64,000 nt of DNA from Bathynomus jamesi (GCA_023014485.1 JAJOZX010000876.1:976501-1040500); one strand, 5' to 3'. Shown: positions 31,298 through 42,818, numbered from the stretch's first letter. The notes: generated by a model not told the origin, from the sequence alone. Program-made: numbers and translations.

Positions 31298-31606
31298 GAA
31301 TCACAAAATAACACGTGACCTTATTAATAAGCAAACAACCACAGGGAAAAGGAAACACAAAGTCCGAGCGTGTGTGTAAAGAACGACGCTTGTGTAGAAG
31401 AGTGTTCCGCACAAGATGAGGAGGGAGAACGAACAAATGAAAAATGAGGTACCTCCCAGGAAACGAAGCCGGGATCATCCAATTGCCGGTCGGATATGGT
31501 AACCACTACACCAAGGACCCCGATTAGTCAGTACTCGTAATTCTCCTACATACGAGCGGAATCAAATGCCCTGAGGGGGCACCTTCGCATGCCGTACATA
31601 TATACA
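31292..31606 (-). repeat. tRNA-derived SINE
   Basis: The minus strand gives a tRNA-like head, GGTGTAGTGGTTACCATATC (A-box-like), with GGCTTCGTTTCC (decayed B box), at about 31450-31528. The body carries GAACGACGCTTGTGTAGAAG and GAGGGAGAACGA. Related to 39790-40028. The first bases (TAACACGTGA, AAAGGAAACAC) resemble the outer end of the Penelope arm at 3930-4000. Confidence 0.6.
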
Positions 31607-31814
31607 TTTTAACTGCAAACAACACACAGTATAATTAATGTAAAGAACGACGCTTGTGTAGAAGAGTGTTCCGCACAAGATGAGGAGGGAGAACGAGCAA
31701 ATGAAAAATGAGGTACCTCCTCATTTGCTCGTTCTCCCTCCTCATCTTGTGCGGAACACTCTTCTACACAAGCGTCGTTCTTTACATTAATTATACTGTG
31801 TGTTGTTTGAAGTT

Positions 31815-31819
<5 letters not shown>
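31606..31819. repeat. perfect hairpin, 99-bp arms
   Basis: Arms 31606-31704 and 31721-31819 are near-perfect inverted copies with a 16-bp loop. The left arm repeats the body of the adjacent SINE (GAACGACGCTTGTGTAGAAG). (TA)n follows at 31817-31851. Confidence 0.9.
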
Positions 31820-31855
<36 letters not shown>

Positions 31856-32412
31856 GCGTGGTCATAAATGTAAGAAATTTCAATTCGTATCGGAGTTATC
31901 TAAGTTAAAGAGAAAGTAAAACTTTGAAGGAAATAATTCAGATTAAAGCAAAAGCCAAAACCGGCTAACAAAGTTTGTCTGAACCCTCGACAATTTTTTT
32001 ATTACTACCATGATATAATTTTTAGGTTCTCATACATTTATTTAAAAATAAATTTATCTAAAATAAATTTATTAGTACTAATTTTTTTGAAGAATCAACT
32101 TAGTTTTAGGTGTAGAGAATGTGTTTTTACTTAGTCTGCTCTTCAAAATCATGCATTCTGGTCTGAAATAAGTCCAACACTCTTTTACAGCTCACTGATG
32201 CAAAACGTTTGAGCCCCGCAACTACGAGTATGAGTGAATTCCATTATTGTCTTCCATGAACCAATCTTTCGCCTATGACTCAGTTAGTATTCGTTCTAGA
32301 ATGGAATGTACCAATCTTTCAGGAGAACTGCAAATATTTCCATTACATACGTCACTTGGCTATATACTGGCAACTCCTATTCAAAAAACTTTATGCTGTA
32401 TTTACTTCATAC

Positions 32413-32452
<40 letters not shown>

Positions 32453-32680
32453 TATGTGTGCTATATGAGGTTACATAGTTAGTTGAAATGGTACATCCAC
32501 AGTTTAAGGCTGCATTTGTAAAAATGAAACTCTACATCAATGATTTTTACAGGATTAAATGTTAGATCATTTATATTTTATTATTATTTTATTTCATTGT
32601 GCCTCACTTCCACTTCTCTCACGCTGCATAATCTCCATCGGAATGGCACGGCAAGATATGAATTCATTCACTCAAAGGGC

Positions 32681-32734
<54 letters not shown>

Positions 32735-33083
32735 CGCTCTCGACTGTCCGCATACTGTGTCCTTCCCACCATTGGTTGCGCTCTGTGCCCCTACATTAAA
32801 GCATTGATCGTGCCCTTCCACCAACAAAGCTCACACTTTGCACACAGGTTTATTTGCACAGAGTACAACTTCTTACCATTCAGACAAATGTTTTGGGCAG
32901 GAATGGACACACACACACACACATACACGGTGCGCTCCTACAACATTCACGTGTCGTGTCCTTCCTTTCTACTAAACAGGGCAGGTTGGAATAATTCTGG
33001 TTAGTATGAGATATGGTAAGACTTGACTAGATAGGTAAGGAAAGAGAGAAGTTGGTAGAAATGATGAGCACATGTGAATAATA
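31820..33083. other. non-coding, microsatellite-rich
   Basis: (GT)n at about 32415-32458, (GA)n at about 32683-32728, short (CA)n at about 32909-32922. No coding-like frame. Confidence 0.5.
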
Positions 33084-33085
33084 TA

Positions 33086-34343
33086 TCAGGTCATCCCATA
33101 AGTAATGTCGTTTTTTACGATAGATTAAGTTTAAACTAGTCCTACTCGGTTTAAGCATAAATTTTCCGAAGGTTATATCTAAGAGGAGATCTATCGTGTT
33201 TGGCTATATACTTTACAGACCTTGACCAGTGAAGACGTGTGTTTTGCTTTATGTGAACCCCTCATAAACATGGCGGTATCAGAAGAGCATATCAGGCATA
33301 TAATGCTTTACGAGTTCAAAAAAGAGAATAGTGCTACTGAAGCAACGCGAAACATTCAGGAAGTTTATGGCAACGATATTCTGCATGTGAGGAAATGTCA
33401 AAGATGGTTTCAAAAGTTTAGGAATGGTGGGTGACTGCTGTTGACAGATGCAGCACGCTCTGGACGCCCTGCTGAGTTTGATGATGACCTGCTGTTAGCC
33501 GCACTTGAAGAAGACTGTTCAACAACTGTCGAAGAATTGGCCCAGAAACTCAATTCATCCCCGTCCACCATCCATCGACATTTGCAACAACTCGGGAAAG
33601 TGCCTAAGTTAGGAAAATGGATGCCACATGAATTGTCGGTCGACAATCTGAGGGTGCGGGTAAACATTAGCACAGCTCTTCATTCCAGTGAACTCCAAGA
33701 TCCGTTTTTGCAACGTTTAGTGACTGGTGGTGAAAAGTGGATACTGTACCAGAATGTTAAGCGCCGTCGATAGTGGGTTTGTGCCGGAGAACCAGCGACA
33801 CCACAGCCAAAACCAAATCTTCACCCTCGGAAGGTGTTGCTTAGTGTTTGGTGGGATAAAGGTGGTGTAATACACTTTGAAACCTTACCACACAACCAAA
33901 CAATCACCGCTCAGGTCTACTGTCAACAACTGGATCGATTGAACACTGCACTAAAAGAGACCTTCTTTGGTTAATCGGAAAGGAATCGTGTTCCACCACG
34001 ACAACGCACGTCCTCATACCGCTCGGATCACTTCTGCAAAAATTGAGGAGCTTGGGTGGGAAAAACTTCCACATCCTCCATATTCTCCAGACCTTGCTCC
34101 TTCAGATTATCATCTCTTCAGGAGTCTGCAAAACGGTCTTGCGATGACCTGCACACCAGTCTTTGTACGTTTTTGCCTCAAAACCGCCTGAATTTTATAA
34201 ACATGGCATTGAAAAGCTTGTAGGACGTTGGCAGAGTGTCATTGATCCCGATGGAAAATATATACTAGATTAAAAAGTTTCAGTCGAGTTTTTTTTGTCC
34301 TTCAAATTCCGATCTAAAAAACGACATTTATGGGATGACCTGA
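33086..34343 (+). mobile_element. dead mariner element
   Basis: Terminal repeats TCAGGTCATCCCATAA(G/A)T..TGTCGTTTTTTA are flanked by TA on both sides (33084-33085, 34344-34345). At 1258 bp it has the normal mariner length. It carries one transposase reading frame with several breaks (see next entry). Confidence 0.93.
33222..34191 (+). pseudogene. mariner transposase (DD34D), inactivated
   Basis: The HTH half (EEHIRHIMLYEFKKENSATE, WFQKFRNGG) is followed by an in-frame TGA at 33432-33434 and LTDAARSGRPAEFDDD, LAQKLNSSPSTIHRHLQQLG. The first catalytic block reads VTGGEKWILY, where mariners have TGDEKW, so the first Asp is lost. Another in-frame stop is at about 33771 and a frameshift at about 33965, then [14 protein letters not shown] (second Asp) and [20 protein letters not shown] (third Asp). 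The C-terminus is decayed. Confidence 0.92.
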
Positions 34344-34345
34344 TA

Positions 34346-35040
34346 CACTGCATGCGCTTCATCTGTGAATGTCACAAGATGTTTGCGCAATCTCCATCAA
34401 ATCATAGCAAAAACATAGGTAGCTTTTCTCAAAATTATCCTTGCTTGGTGGCTGTTTTCAGGCTGGAGGATGGGTAATAATAAATAAAAAAATAAAATTG
34501 AACAAGTATTAAATACTAAAATGAAAATATGGGAAAAAGAAATAATAAACAAATGAATTAATTAAGAATAAATAAATTCCTTAATAAAAAGTGTATTAAG
34601 TATCCAAGAAATATAAATATAAATAAATCTATACTATATTTGTGACGGTCGAACTGCCTGCGAACTTTCTTTCTTTCTTTGTTTCTTATGGCCGGCCAAA
34701 TCACTGGCCAGATTTGAATGAGACTTGGGGGATAGGGGTAACTGAGGAGGGAAAAAACTATAGGCTATGTGGCATCGGCCTCCGAGGTCATCTGAGGCCG
34801 CTGGAGGCCTCTGTATTCCGGATTGGTTGAAAGATAGTGACATCATAGACACGTCATAAAAGATAGTGACATAAAATGGGCGGAGCTCTAGCATACATAT
34901 ATGAAAATGAAAATGAAATAAAAATGAAAAGGTTTATTGGCAGACTATAGTCCATATGACAAATATTATTAATACCAATGTTATATTGAGTTACACTTTT
35001 TGAATTACAATTTTTGAATTACATATTGTTTCCATTACAT
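34346..35040. other. non-coding
   Basis: AT-rich with a G/C-richer patch at 34660-34830 (GGCCGGCCAAATCACTGGCCAG; repeated CCTCCGAGG..CTGAGGCC..GGAGGCCT words). No gene recognised. Confidence 0.4.
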
Positions 35041-35045
35041 GACTT

Positions 35046-35420
35046 TTATTTTGTGAATTCCATTTCTTCAAATATATGTTTTGAATTACAGTAATCATTT
35101 AATCGGAGTAACAAGAGTTTTTCTAGTAGTTTCGAGAAGCAGGAAGCGAGAGCAATAGGCCTGCAATTATTGCTGAACAGAATGTCTCTATACTTATTTT
35201 TGACCAGGGGCAAGATATATACCCTCATGAACTCTGCAGGTATATGGCTATGAGCAAGCATGGTTGATAAGAGCAATGATATATGCAGACATACTACGTC
35301 ATTGGCATATTTTAAGTGCTCATTCGATAGGTCATCTACCCTGACGCAGAACCAGTCTTTAACTCTTTAATTAACCTCTTTACTTCAGGAAGTGATATCA
35401 AAGTATTTTCCCTTGTCCCT
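35046..35420 (-). pseudogene. LINE RT fragment (second family), motifs 0-1
   Basis: The minus strand carries KTGSASG(V)DDLSNEHLKYAN in two frames (about 35400-35300), then LLSTMLAHSHIPAEFMRVYI, LPLVKNKYRD and NNCRPIALASCFSKLLEKLL, ending in a stop at 35046. This is the finger region of a non-LTR RT, different from the LINE at 26.7-30.4 kb. Everything downstream is missing. Confidence 0.75.
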
Positions 35421-35484
35421 CCCACAGGCGTTTCGCTGCAATCTACTTAAGATTATCCCTGTATATATAGCCTACTATATATAG

Positions 35485-35543
<59 letters not shown>

Positions 35544-35640
35544 TGTATATATATATATATATATATAAGAACATAGGCTATGTGGCTATATATATAATAT
35601 ATAATATATATATAATATATATATATATACATATATATAG
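35420..35640. repeat. (TA)n-rich tract
   Basis: Long (TA)n with short interruptions, about 35470-35632. Confidence 0.9.
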
Positions 35641-35889
35641 AATTATTGAATGCCCGGTTAGGTCAACTGTACACCCTTGACGATTGGTTAGGTTAAGTCG
35701 TGATATTTTCGTTAAAACTAAAGAAAATATCACGATTTAACCTAACCAATGATCAAGGCCGTACATGGTACAATTAACCTAACCTGGCATTCAATTAACT
35801 TAACAGGGAATTCAATTAATCTAATCGGGCATTCAATTAACCTATCCTGGCATTCAGTTAACCAAACCGGGCAGTGAATTAACCTAACC

Positions 35890-35945
<56 letters not shown>
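35641..35945. repeat. hairpin plus 21-bp minisatellite, copy 1
   Basis: A hairpin (about 35673-35768) has GATTGGTTAGGTTAAGTCGT then GATATTTTCGTTA and its reverse complement. It is flanked on the right by tandem GGCATTCAATTAACCTAAC-type units of about 21 bp and on the left by one unit in the opposite orientation. (TA)n follows at about 35894-35945. Confidence 0.8.
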
Positions 35946-35948
<3 letters not shown>

Positions 35949-36310
35949 AACCTACGGTAAAATTATTGACTGCCTGGTTAGGTTAAATGAATGCCCGGTT
36001 AGGTCAACTGTACGCCCTTAACGATTGGTTAAGTCGTGATGTTTTCGTTAAAACTAACGAAAATATCACGACTTAACCTAACCAATCGTCAAGGGCGTAA
36101 AATTAACTTAACCGGGAATTCAATTAACCTACCCGGGCATTCAATTAATCTAATCGGGCATTCAGTTGACCTCACCGGGCATTCAATTAACCTAACTGGG
36201 CATTCAATTAATCTCGTCTGGCATTCAGTTGACCTAACCGGGCATTCAATTAACCTAACTGGGTACTCAGTTGCCCAAACCGGGCATTCAGTTAACCTAG
36301 CTGGGCATAT
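35946..36310. repeat. hairpin plus 21-bp minisatellite, copy 2
   Basis: It starts CGAAACCTACGGTAAAATTATTGA, then units of TGCCCGGTTAGGT, a hairpin at about 36005-36098 with the same core, and nine or so inverted units to 36306. The terminal CGAAACCTA..GGTAAAATTATTG is found inverted at 56786-56808. Confidence 0.8.
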
Positions 36311-36321
36311 ATATATATATA

Positions 36322-37503
36322 CAGGGTGGGCCGTAAGTTTCCATACATAGGAAAAATAAACATTTTTTTATGGACAACCATTTTTATTTATATAATATGC
36401 TCTACATGGTTGCCATTGTTTTGAAAACACATTTCAATACGTGTTCCCCACTGTTGATGAACACGCATTAGCACAGTTGACGTTATGCTTGTAATGGCGT
36501 TGGTGATACGTTCCTTTAGATGATTTATGTCTCGTATCTTTTCCTGATACACTATGGCCTTCAAGTGCCCCCAAAGATAGAAATCAAGGGGGGTGAGATC
36601 TGGGGATCTGGGAGGCCACTCCACAGGACCACGCCGACCAATCCAAGCATCCGGAAACTGCTGATCCAAATACCGACGCACGTGAAGACCATAATGAGGT
36701 GGAGCTCCATCTTGCTGGAAGTAAACTGGGAAGTTACCTTCCTCGTTTAGCAGGGATGGGAAAATCTCTTCTTGCAACATGTTAAGATACCTTTCGGCAT
36801 TAAGATTTCCACTGAAAAAAATTGGTCCAATAATTCTGTCACCCCATATCCCGGCCCACACCATCACTTTACCGGCACCTTGCATCTTCGTCGGACTCAG
36901 CCAGTTAGGGTTAGCATTATTCCAGTAACGTATGTTTTGCCGATTAACCTCTCCATTGACGTAAAAATTTGCTTCATCAGTAAACAAGATCTTAGTTGAA
37001 AAGTTTGCATCCTCGTTCACTTTGGTTAATGCCCATTCACAGAATTCCCTCCGTCTATCCGGGTCGTCTTCACTCAAATGCTGTGCCATATGCAATTTGC
37101 ATGGATGCCATTTGTTTGCTTTCAAAATGCGCCTGATACTCGATCTGCTGACACCACTTTCTGCAGACAACCGTCGTGTACTTTTTCTGGGACTCCGTGT
37201 AAGCGCTGTAAGTATCGTAGCTGTTGTGTCTTCATCGGTGGCTGTACGTCTTGGACCACTTCGCGGTTGATCTGCAACATTTCCAGTTTTCTGAAACTTG
37301 TTAATAAGTTTTGCCACAGTGTCGTGGTGATGTTCGTTCCATGTTGTCTGTTAAAGTTCATTGCAACCATGCGACTGCTTCCCGACCCAGCCATCAGTAT
37401 GATTTAAATTCGTTGCTCTTTCGTCAAACGCATATTCTTAGGGTATCTGAAACATAAAAACAAACGTTTAATTTTTCCTATGTATGGAAACTTACGGCCC
37501 ACC

Positions 37504-37506
<3 letters not shown>
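36322..37506 (-). mobile_element. nearly intact Tc1-like (IS630 superfamily) element
   Basis: Terminal repeats CAGGGTGGGCCGTAAGTTTC then CATACATAGGAAAAAT are perfect inverted copies flanked by TA. The element is 1185 bp with one transposase gene on the minus strand. High terminal identity suggests a recent insertion. Confidence 0.95.
36388..37434 (-). pseudogene. Tc1-like transposase with two N-terminal lesions
   Basis: The frame starts MRLTKEQRI (ATG about 37432-37434), hits one TAA (about 37405), continues IILMAGSGSSRMVAMNFN, then loses frame at about 37325. From 37317 a 309-codon open frame gives AKLINKFQKTGNVADQPRSG (HTH), STRRLSAESGVSRSSIRRIL, FTDEANFYVNG (first Asp), VYFQQDGAPPHYGLHVRRYL (second Asp) and PPRSPDLTPLDFYLWGHLK (third acid), to the stop at 36388. 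The catalytic core is entirely open; only the DNA-binding N-terminus is damaged by one nonsense and one indel. Confidence 0.92.
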
Positions 37507-37583
<77 letters not shown>

Positions 37584-39002
37584 TTCAACTTTCACCGGGC
37601 AACGCCGGGTCGTTCCGTAGTAAACAATAAATTTTCAAAAGAGTAAGGGCTTCGTTGCCATGGTTATCATTGCTAGGTTACAGTTGCTATGGTCGAATGT
37701 ACACTATTATTCTCAAGCCGTTCATGCCTTCAGTCTCTAGATTTTTTTTTGGCATAATTTTCCTGATTTGCAATGTTGCATTTCAATTTTGAAATTTCCG
37801 CCTTATTCTCCCTCATTTCCCCTTAATGTCCGTTCATAAATTACTCTCGTGACGTCATATTGCAACGATGCAGTATTGCAAATGCAGATGCAACTTCCGC
37901 CCTCCCCTTTACCCAACCCTATAATACTGTTTCCATTTAAGTTAAGCGATATATTTTTTTAATGTTTGTATGACGATATCACTCTGCGTTTGCGCTTATA
38001 AAATATTAACTTTATTTCGCGAGCAATGTTATCTTACGAGTAAAAAATAACGGAAAGGCGGGCTGCGTACGAATAATAAATATATTAACTCTATTAAGAA
38101 AATGCCTATGCTTAATTTTATCTCTCCTTGTTACGAAACTTTCTTTGTTTCTGGCACTTCTTTGTACGCTAATATAATGCGAAATAATACATAAAATTAT
38201 GTCATTATAATGGCCAATTATTGCATTACCACTTACATATATTATAGAGTTTTTGTGGAATAAGAACAGACGTGTAGAATGTAATTTGTTTATGTGTCGA
38301 ATGGATATGGTTATTCCTTATAATTATTATTGATTCTTGTGATAAACATTTGTCGAGTTGTAATTCCACAAAGTATAGGAAAGAAAGAAAAGGAAAGCAG
38401 CGCGGAATACATTAAAAAAAATAATCGAAGACAATTATTTGCAAGAGAGTTCATAGTTAAACACAAAGACATCGACACTCTTTGCCATTTAAGCCACACG
38501 AAATCACTGAAAAATAATTTAAATTGCTCCATTTTTGTAATTTTCGCGTCTCTTTACTAAAAAGTTATGTGACTGCACCAAACAGTTTCTTCTGCAGTAA
38601 GTGTAACTCCTCTAAATGACCTTTTGGATGATAATAATTCAACTTTTTAAAAGTCTTTTCTACTTTACTTATCGCGGCTATTAAAGATGTTATTTGGGAA
38701 AAATATACAAAGCTGAGTTCTGCTATTTCTAATTAGTCTGAATTACACTAACTGCGGTTATCAGTTAGTTTAAAAAATTAAATTAAAGGATACAAAATCC
38801 TATATCAGAGGGCGTTCTGGTAAAGGATCAGACAGTGTACCATCACCTTTAATTATGGGGCATATATTTTGGAAACTAAATCTGTGACTGTTTCTACCAT
38901 TTCTTCACCCGTTATGGATTCATATTTATCATCTACAGGAATCAGGAACTAGAATAGAAAAATTCTGTTACTCTTCGTAAACATAACCTTACAACCTTAC
39001 AA
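37507..39002. other. (TA)n then non-coding
   Basis: (TA)n at 37507-37581. Then CGTTCAACTTTCACCGGGCAACGCCGGGTCG (37582-37611), a terminus-like motif that recurs inverted at about 56408-56443. The rest is AT-rich with no coding-like frame. Confidence 0.5.
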
Positions 39003-39757
39003 AGGTTCCGCGCGATGATTTTTCACTTCGCGAAGGTCAAGCTTGTCGCCCCTCCTGGTGAAATAGTGAGTTGGATTCTTGCGCTCTCCACCTCACATAG
39101 CCAGGTACGTCCGGCTCATCGGGGATTGTTCTGAGCCAGGCGTCTAGTCTTCTTTTGAAGATTTCCACTGCAACTCCCTTCGTGTTTCTTAGATCTTTGG
39201 GCAACTGATTAAACAGTTTTGGAATACGACACAGTCTATCGCTTCTACTTTCCACCGTTGTTTGGGGAGTTATAGGATTCAGAGTAAGATTAGGGACTAG
39301 TTTCTCCATTATTTTCCAAGTGTAAATAATGGTGTATCTCTCTCTTCTCCTTTCCAGTGAATATAGGTCCAGTTCTCGTAACCTTTCCCAGTAATTTAGT
39401 TTTTTGCACCCATTGATCTTGGCTGTGAAGCTTCTTTGGATCCCCTCCAGCTGTTTAATGTCTTCTTTTTTATATGGGGATGTTAGGACCGAGCAGTATT
39501 CCAATTTGGGTATTATCAGGGTTTTCAGTAGAGGAATCATTACATTCCTATCCCTTCGTTTAAAGGTTCTCAATATCTGCCCCGTTATTCTCTTTGCTCT
39601 GTTTACTGCTATCTTATTTTGTGTTTCAAATTTCGCATCATCTGTCATTACAACCCCTAAATCTTTTGCTCTGGAATTTCTCTGAATTTCCTGTCCATTT
39701 GGGTATAGTATTCCATGGACTTTAGGTCTTCTCTTTTTCCGTACCGTAATAGCTGAA
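39003..39757 (-). pseudogene. LINE ORF2 C-terminus, third copy (same family as the split LINE)
   Basis: Open on the minus strand from RPKVHGILYPNGQEIQRNSR through AKDLGVVMTDDAKFETQNKI, LKTLIIPKLEYCSVLTSPYK and WERLRELDLYSLERRRERYT to AVEIFKRRLDAWLRTIPDEP, with TGA at 39037-39039 inside GACAAGCTTGA. The 3' UTR is very short and ends in AAGGTTGTAAGGTT repeats. It is the best-preserved C-terminus of the family; upstream RT missing (5' truncation at (TA)n 39758). Confidence 0.88.
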
Positions 39758-39797
39758 ATTATATATATATAAAATTTATATATATATATATATATAT

Positions 39798-40028
39798 GTA
39801 TAGAAACGACGTAAGTATAGAGGAGTGTTCTGCACACGAGGAAGAGAAATAACAAACAAATGAAAAATAAGGCACCCGCCCGGGAATCGAACCCAGGATC
39901 TTCCGATTGCCGGTCAGACGTGCTAACCACTACACTACGGAGCCACGATAGTCAGAAGTTGTAATTCTCCTACATAGGGCAGAAACCAATGCCTTGAGAG
40001 GGCACCCTCGCAAATCGTGAATATGTAC
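39798..40028 (-). repeat. tRNA-derived SINE
   Basis: Minus strand: tRNA-like head GGCTCCGTAGTGTAGTGGTT then AGCACG (A box), and GGGTTCGATTCCCGG (B box, about 39878-39894) ending at a body with GTTATTTCTCTTCCTCGTG and GAACACTCCTCTATACTTAC. Homologous in layout to 31292-31606. Confidence 0.75.
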
Positions 40029-40147
40029 ATTTAACTGCAATGACCGCGCAGTATATTAACGTATAGAAACGACGTAAGTGCAGAACACTCCTCTATACTT
40101 ACGTCGTTTCTATACGTTAATATACTGCGCGGTCATTGCAGTTAAAT
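40029..40147. repeat. perfect hairpin, 51-bp arms
   Basis: Arms 40029-40079 and 40097-40147 (ATTTAACTGCAATGACCGCG ... and reverse) with a 17-bp loop. The inner sequence TAGAAACGACGTAAGT repeats the SINE body at 39799. (TA)n follows. Confidence 0.9.
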
Positions 40148-40829
40148 AATATATATATATATATATATATAACTGTCATAGGATCCAAAACAGCGATGGG
40201 ATTCTCAATACAAATCGAAATGTGTTAGGATTGTCTGAACAAGACTGATGAGCTGGCTGGTAATATATACTTAACTTTTATATTCCTTGGGATTGCGAGA
40301 GAAAGAGAGACATTTGCCTGTTGGGATCAGGAGATAAAAGTTTGTCGTGTTCGTTTCTTCTGCTAATAAAAATGAATTGCTCTTCTTCCCTAAAGTTGCA
40401 GGTAATATCCTTCATCTACACAAAAATTAGCTCAACAAAATAGTGGGGTCAGCTTAAGTACGAATATTTTTTTTCATGTAGGAACGAGGGGGCAAGGGCG
40501 AGCGCCCGCAAAAATGCCCCCGCTATACAAGAGGGAGAGAGCCAAAATCAAGGTCCTTGAGACTCATAATGCCATTTTTTTTTTAAATAAATTTTGAAAA
40601 GATTGTGTAGTGTGTAAAGTGCATGTATGTGTAGTGAAGAATAAAGGGAGAAGTGTGTGTTTCAAAGCATGCTGGACTGTTCATAGGGTACAAGAAACAG
40701 AAAAAGATCAGCTAAAGAGAACAGTGACAGAAAACGGGAGGTCCAGTATTTCCTGCCTCATGACTGACCTCCCTTACTATCCCCACCCCCCGGGGTACTT
40801 CCCTGGTCGATTGGGTGTACAATCTCCTC

Positions 40830-40867
<38 letters not shown>

Positions 40868-41034
40868 TTGCTTTATTTCCAAACAAAGGTTTAGGATCGG
40901 CCTGAGACTGACCCCCCGTTATCCCTTTTCATTTGTAAGATTTGATGAAAGTTACTCTCTACTTTCATCCTTTCCTTGTAATCTGCTCTTCTCGGCTGGT
41001 CTGGGACAGCCTTAATATAAATCTCTAAGTTTCT

Positions 41035-41069
<35 letters not shown>
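40148..41069. other. non-coding
   Basis: (TA)n at about 40148-40171, 40833-40864 and 41038-41069. Between them is a G-rich patch (AGGAACGAGGGGGCAAGGGC). No coding-like frame. Confidence 0.5.
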
Positions 41070-41072
<3 letters not shown>

Positions 41073-42374
41073 TGATGTAGCGGATGTCATTTTTTTCACA
41101 TCCGCGGATGCGGATGCGGATGAGGATGTTTGATTTCAACATCCGCGGATGCGGATGCGGATGTCTACATTTTCGTTATTTTTAGGATATATTCGAGATT
41201 TGTTGTGTTTAACGTATATAATAAGTTATTATATAGAGAGAGCTGTAGCTATAATGTAGTATAATTGATTAATTGTACAATAATTGCTGTACTTTTCTCT
41301 GAACATATAAAATAATATCAAGCATCTAACTAATATAGAAATCAATTAGTGAATTCGTCTGCAAATAAATTCGTTATATTTTGTTGAGTTTCAGCCACAA
41401 TTAGAAACCATAATTGTGTTACCAGGATGCGGGACGTGAACCCAACTCAAATGCATCCCACCAACCTCTTTCCCCAACCTCCACCCTTATAGAAAGAGAT
41501 CTTTAATTAGCTTGATAACTATTTATATTAAGTTTAAAGTTTTATTAGGCATATTTATAAATGAGTAATTAAAATAAAGTAAACTAAGATGTTCATCGTT
41601 TAATGTTCAAACTTAATTATAGGAAGGTTATGCTTAAGGAACATTAATTTTTCTGCCTTTTCTGCTGCCAGTCTGTTTCTCTTTTCATCATATATTAATC
41701 CAGCACTGCTAAATAATCTCTCGCTTGGTACGTTTGTTGGAGGACAGGCTAAATGTTTCCTCGCAAGTTTACTCAAGTATGGATAGATATTCTGCGTATT
41801 TTTCCACCAACTAATAGGATTGTCACATGCAGCCAGGCGTTTTTCTTGGTGATAGCTCTCGATCATTTTTACTACATCTTTTGACATCGCGTAGGTCTCG
41901 TCATTGCTGCTTGACTCAAGAAACTGAGAGACAGATTCTGTGATAGATTTGCTTGTTGAAGGTGTTGGTTCTGTCACTGAAACTTTTATTCTTTTGGTGG
42001 GTGGCGAAGCGACAGATTCAAGAGATTGACGCTCTTCAACTGCTTTGCCAAGTGATGATTTAACTCGTTCTAATGTACTAGGTGAAAATAACTTAGCTTT
42101 GTAACGTGGATCTAAGTAGGTTGCAAGAGAGTAACTTCATACAAGAACAGCCTCTCGTCTTGTCGCTTGCATCACTTTTGCGCACAATGAACTAGTTCTA
42201 TTAATATAGTAGAATTTGATAATTTCCGCTTATTAATGACATTTTATCTCAACGGTCCACATCCGCACGACATCCGCAGTCCAAAGTGCGGATGCGGGTG
42301 CGGATGCGGATGCGAGAAAATGTGCGGATGTTCCGCGGATGCGGATGCGGATGCGGATGTGACCAACATCACTA
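41070..42374 (-). mobile_element. hAT element, internally deleted
   Basis: The ends read TAGTGATGT...ACATCACTA, both followed inward by (GCGGAT)n/(ATCCGC)n arrays (about 41097-41162, 42248-42362), a feature of some animal hAT termini. It contains only the C-terminal part of the transposase. The (TA)n flanks hide the target duplication. Confidence 0.85.
41600..42165 (-). pseudogene. hAT transposase C-terminus with dimerisation domain
   Basis: Upstream piece: LATYLDPRYKAKLFSPSTLE, KSSLGKAVEERQSL (about 42135-42010), continuing open to 41600. The hATC domain is clear: NPISWWKNTQNIYPYLSKLA, CPPTNVPSERLFSSAGLIYD, KRNRLAAEKAEKLMFLKHNL. BED finger and catalytic core are missing, so it is a deletion derivative. 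Confidence 0.88.
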
Positions 42375-42592
42375 ATATATATATATATATATACATCTAC
42401 ATACATATATATATATATATATTATATACAGTACACTGTAACACCGTAAATTCTAAATTAAAAATTGGTTCGAAAACGGTTCCAAATGAAAAAAAAAATG
42501 GACCATTCGATTTACCAAGAAATCGTTTCAAATGGATCAGTTAAATTTTTAATATCGGTGGTCTGTATGGATCAATTGAAATTTACGGAGTA

Positions 42593-42818
42593 TAGGGTGA
42601 TTCAAAAGTCAGGTTACATAGGGCATTTCTGTTTCTTTGCAGGTAAATGAGTTATGAGATGTTATCGAAGGAGGAGCCCATTGATGTGATATTCTTAGCT
42701 GGCTCGTTTAGCTACAGAGACGTCGCAGCGGACGTATCGAACATGTGATGTGACTATTCCCCTGTATCATTACATAATACAGTATTTCCCTATGTAACCT
42801 GACTTTTGAATCACCCTG
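42593..42818 (+). mobile_element. Tc1/mariner MITE keeping the first codons of its transposase
   Basis: The ends YAGGGTGATTCAAAAGTCAG ... CTGACTTTTGAATCACCCTG form 30-plus bp inverted repeats flanked by TA; 226 bp. An ATG at 42647 opens MSYEMLSKEEPIDVIFLAGS then FSYRDVAADVSNM-stop (42748), like the HTH start of IS630-type transposases. The rest of the gene is deleted. Confidence 0.85.

Noticed and set aside
38311..38560. overlapping frames on both strands
   Set aside because: No motif, low-complexity composition and mutual antisense overlap; likely chance.
39877..39947. functional tRNA gene on the minus strand
   Set aside because: A- and B-box words are present, but the acceptor and anticodon stems do not pair well and the sequence continues into a SINE body, so it is a tRNA-derived SINE.
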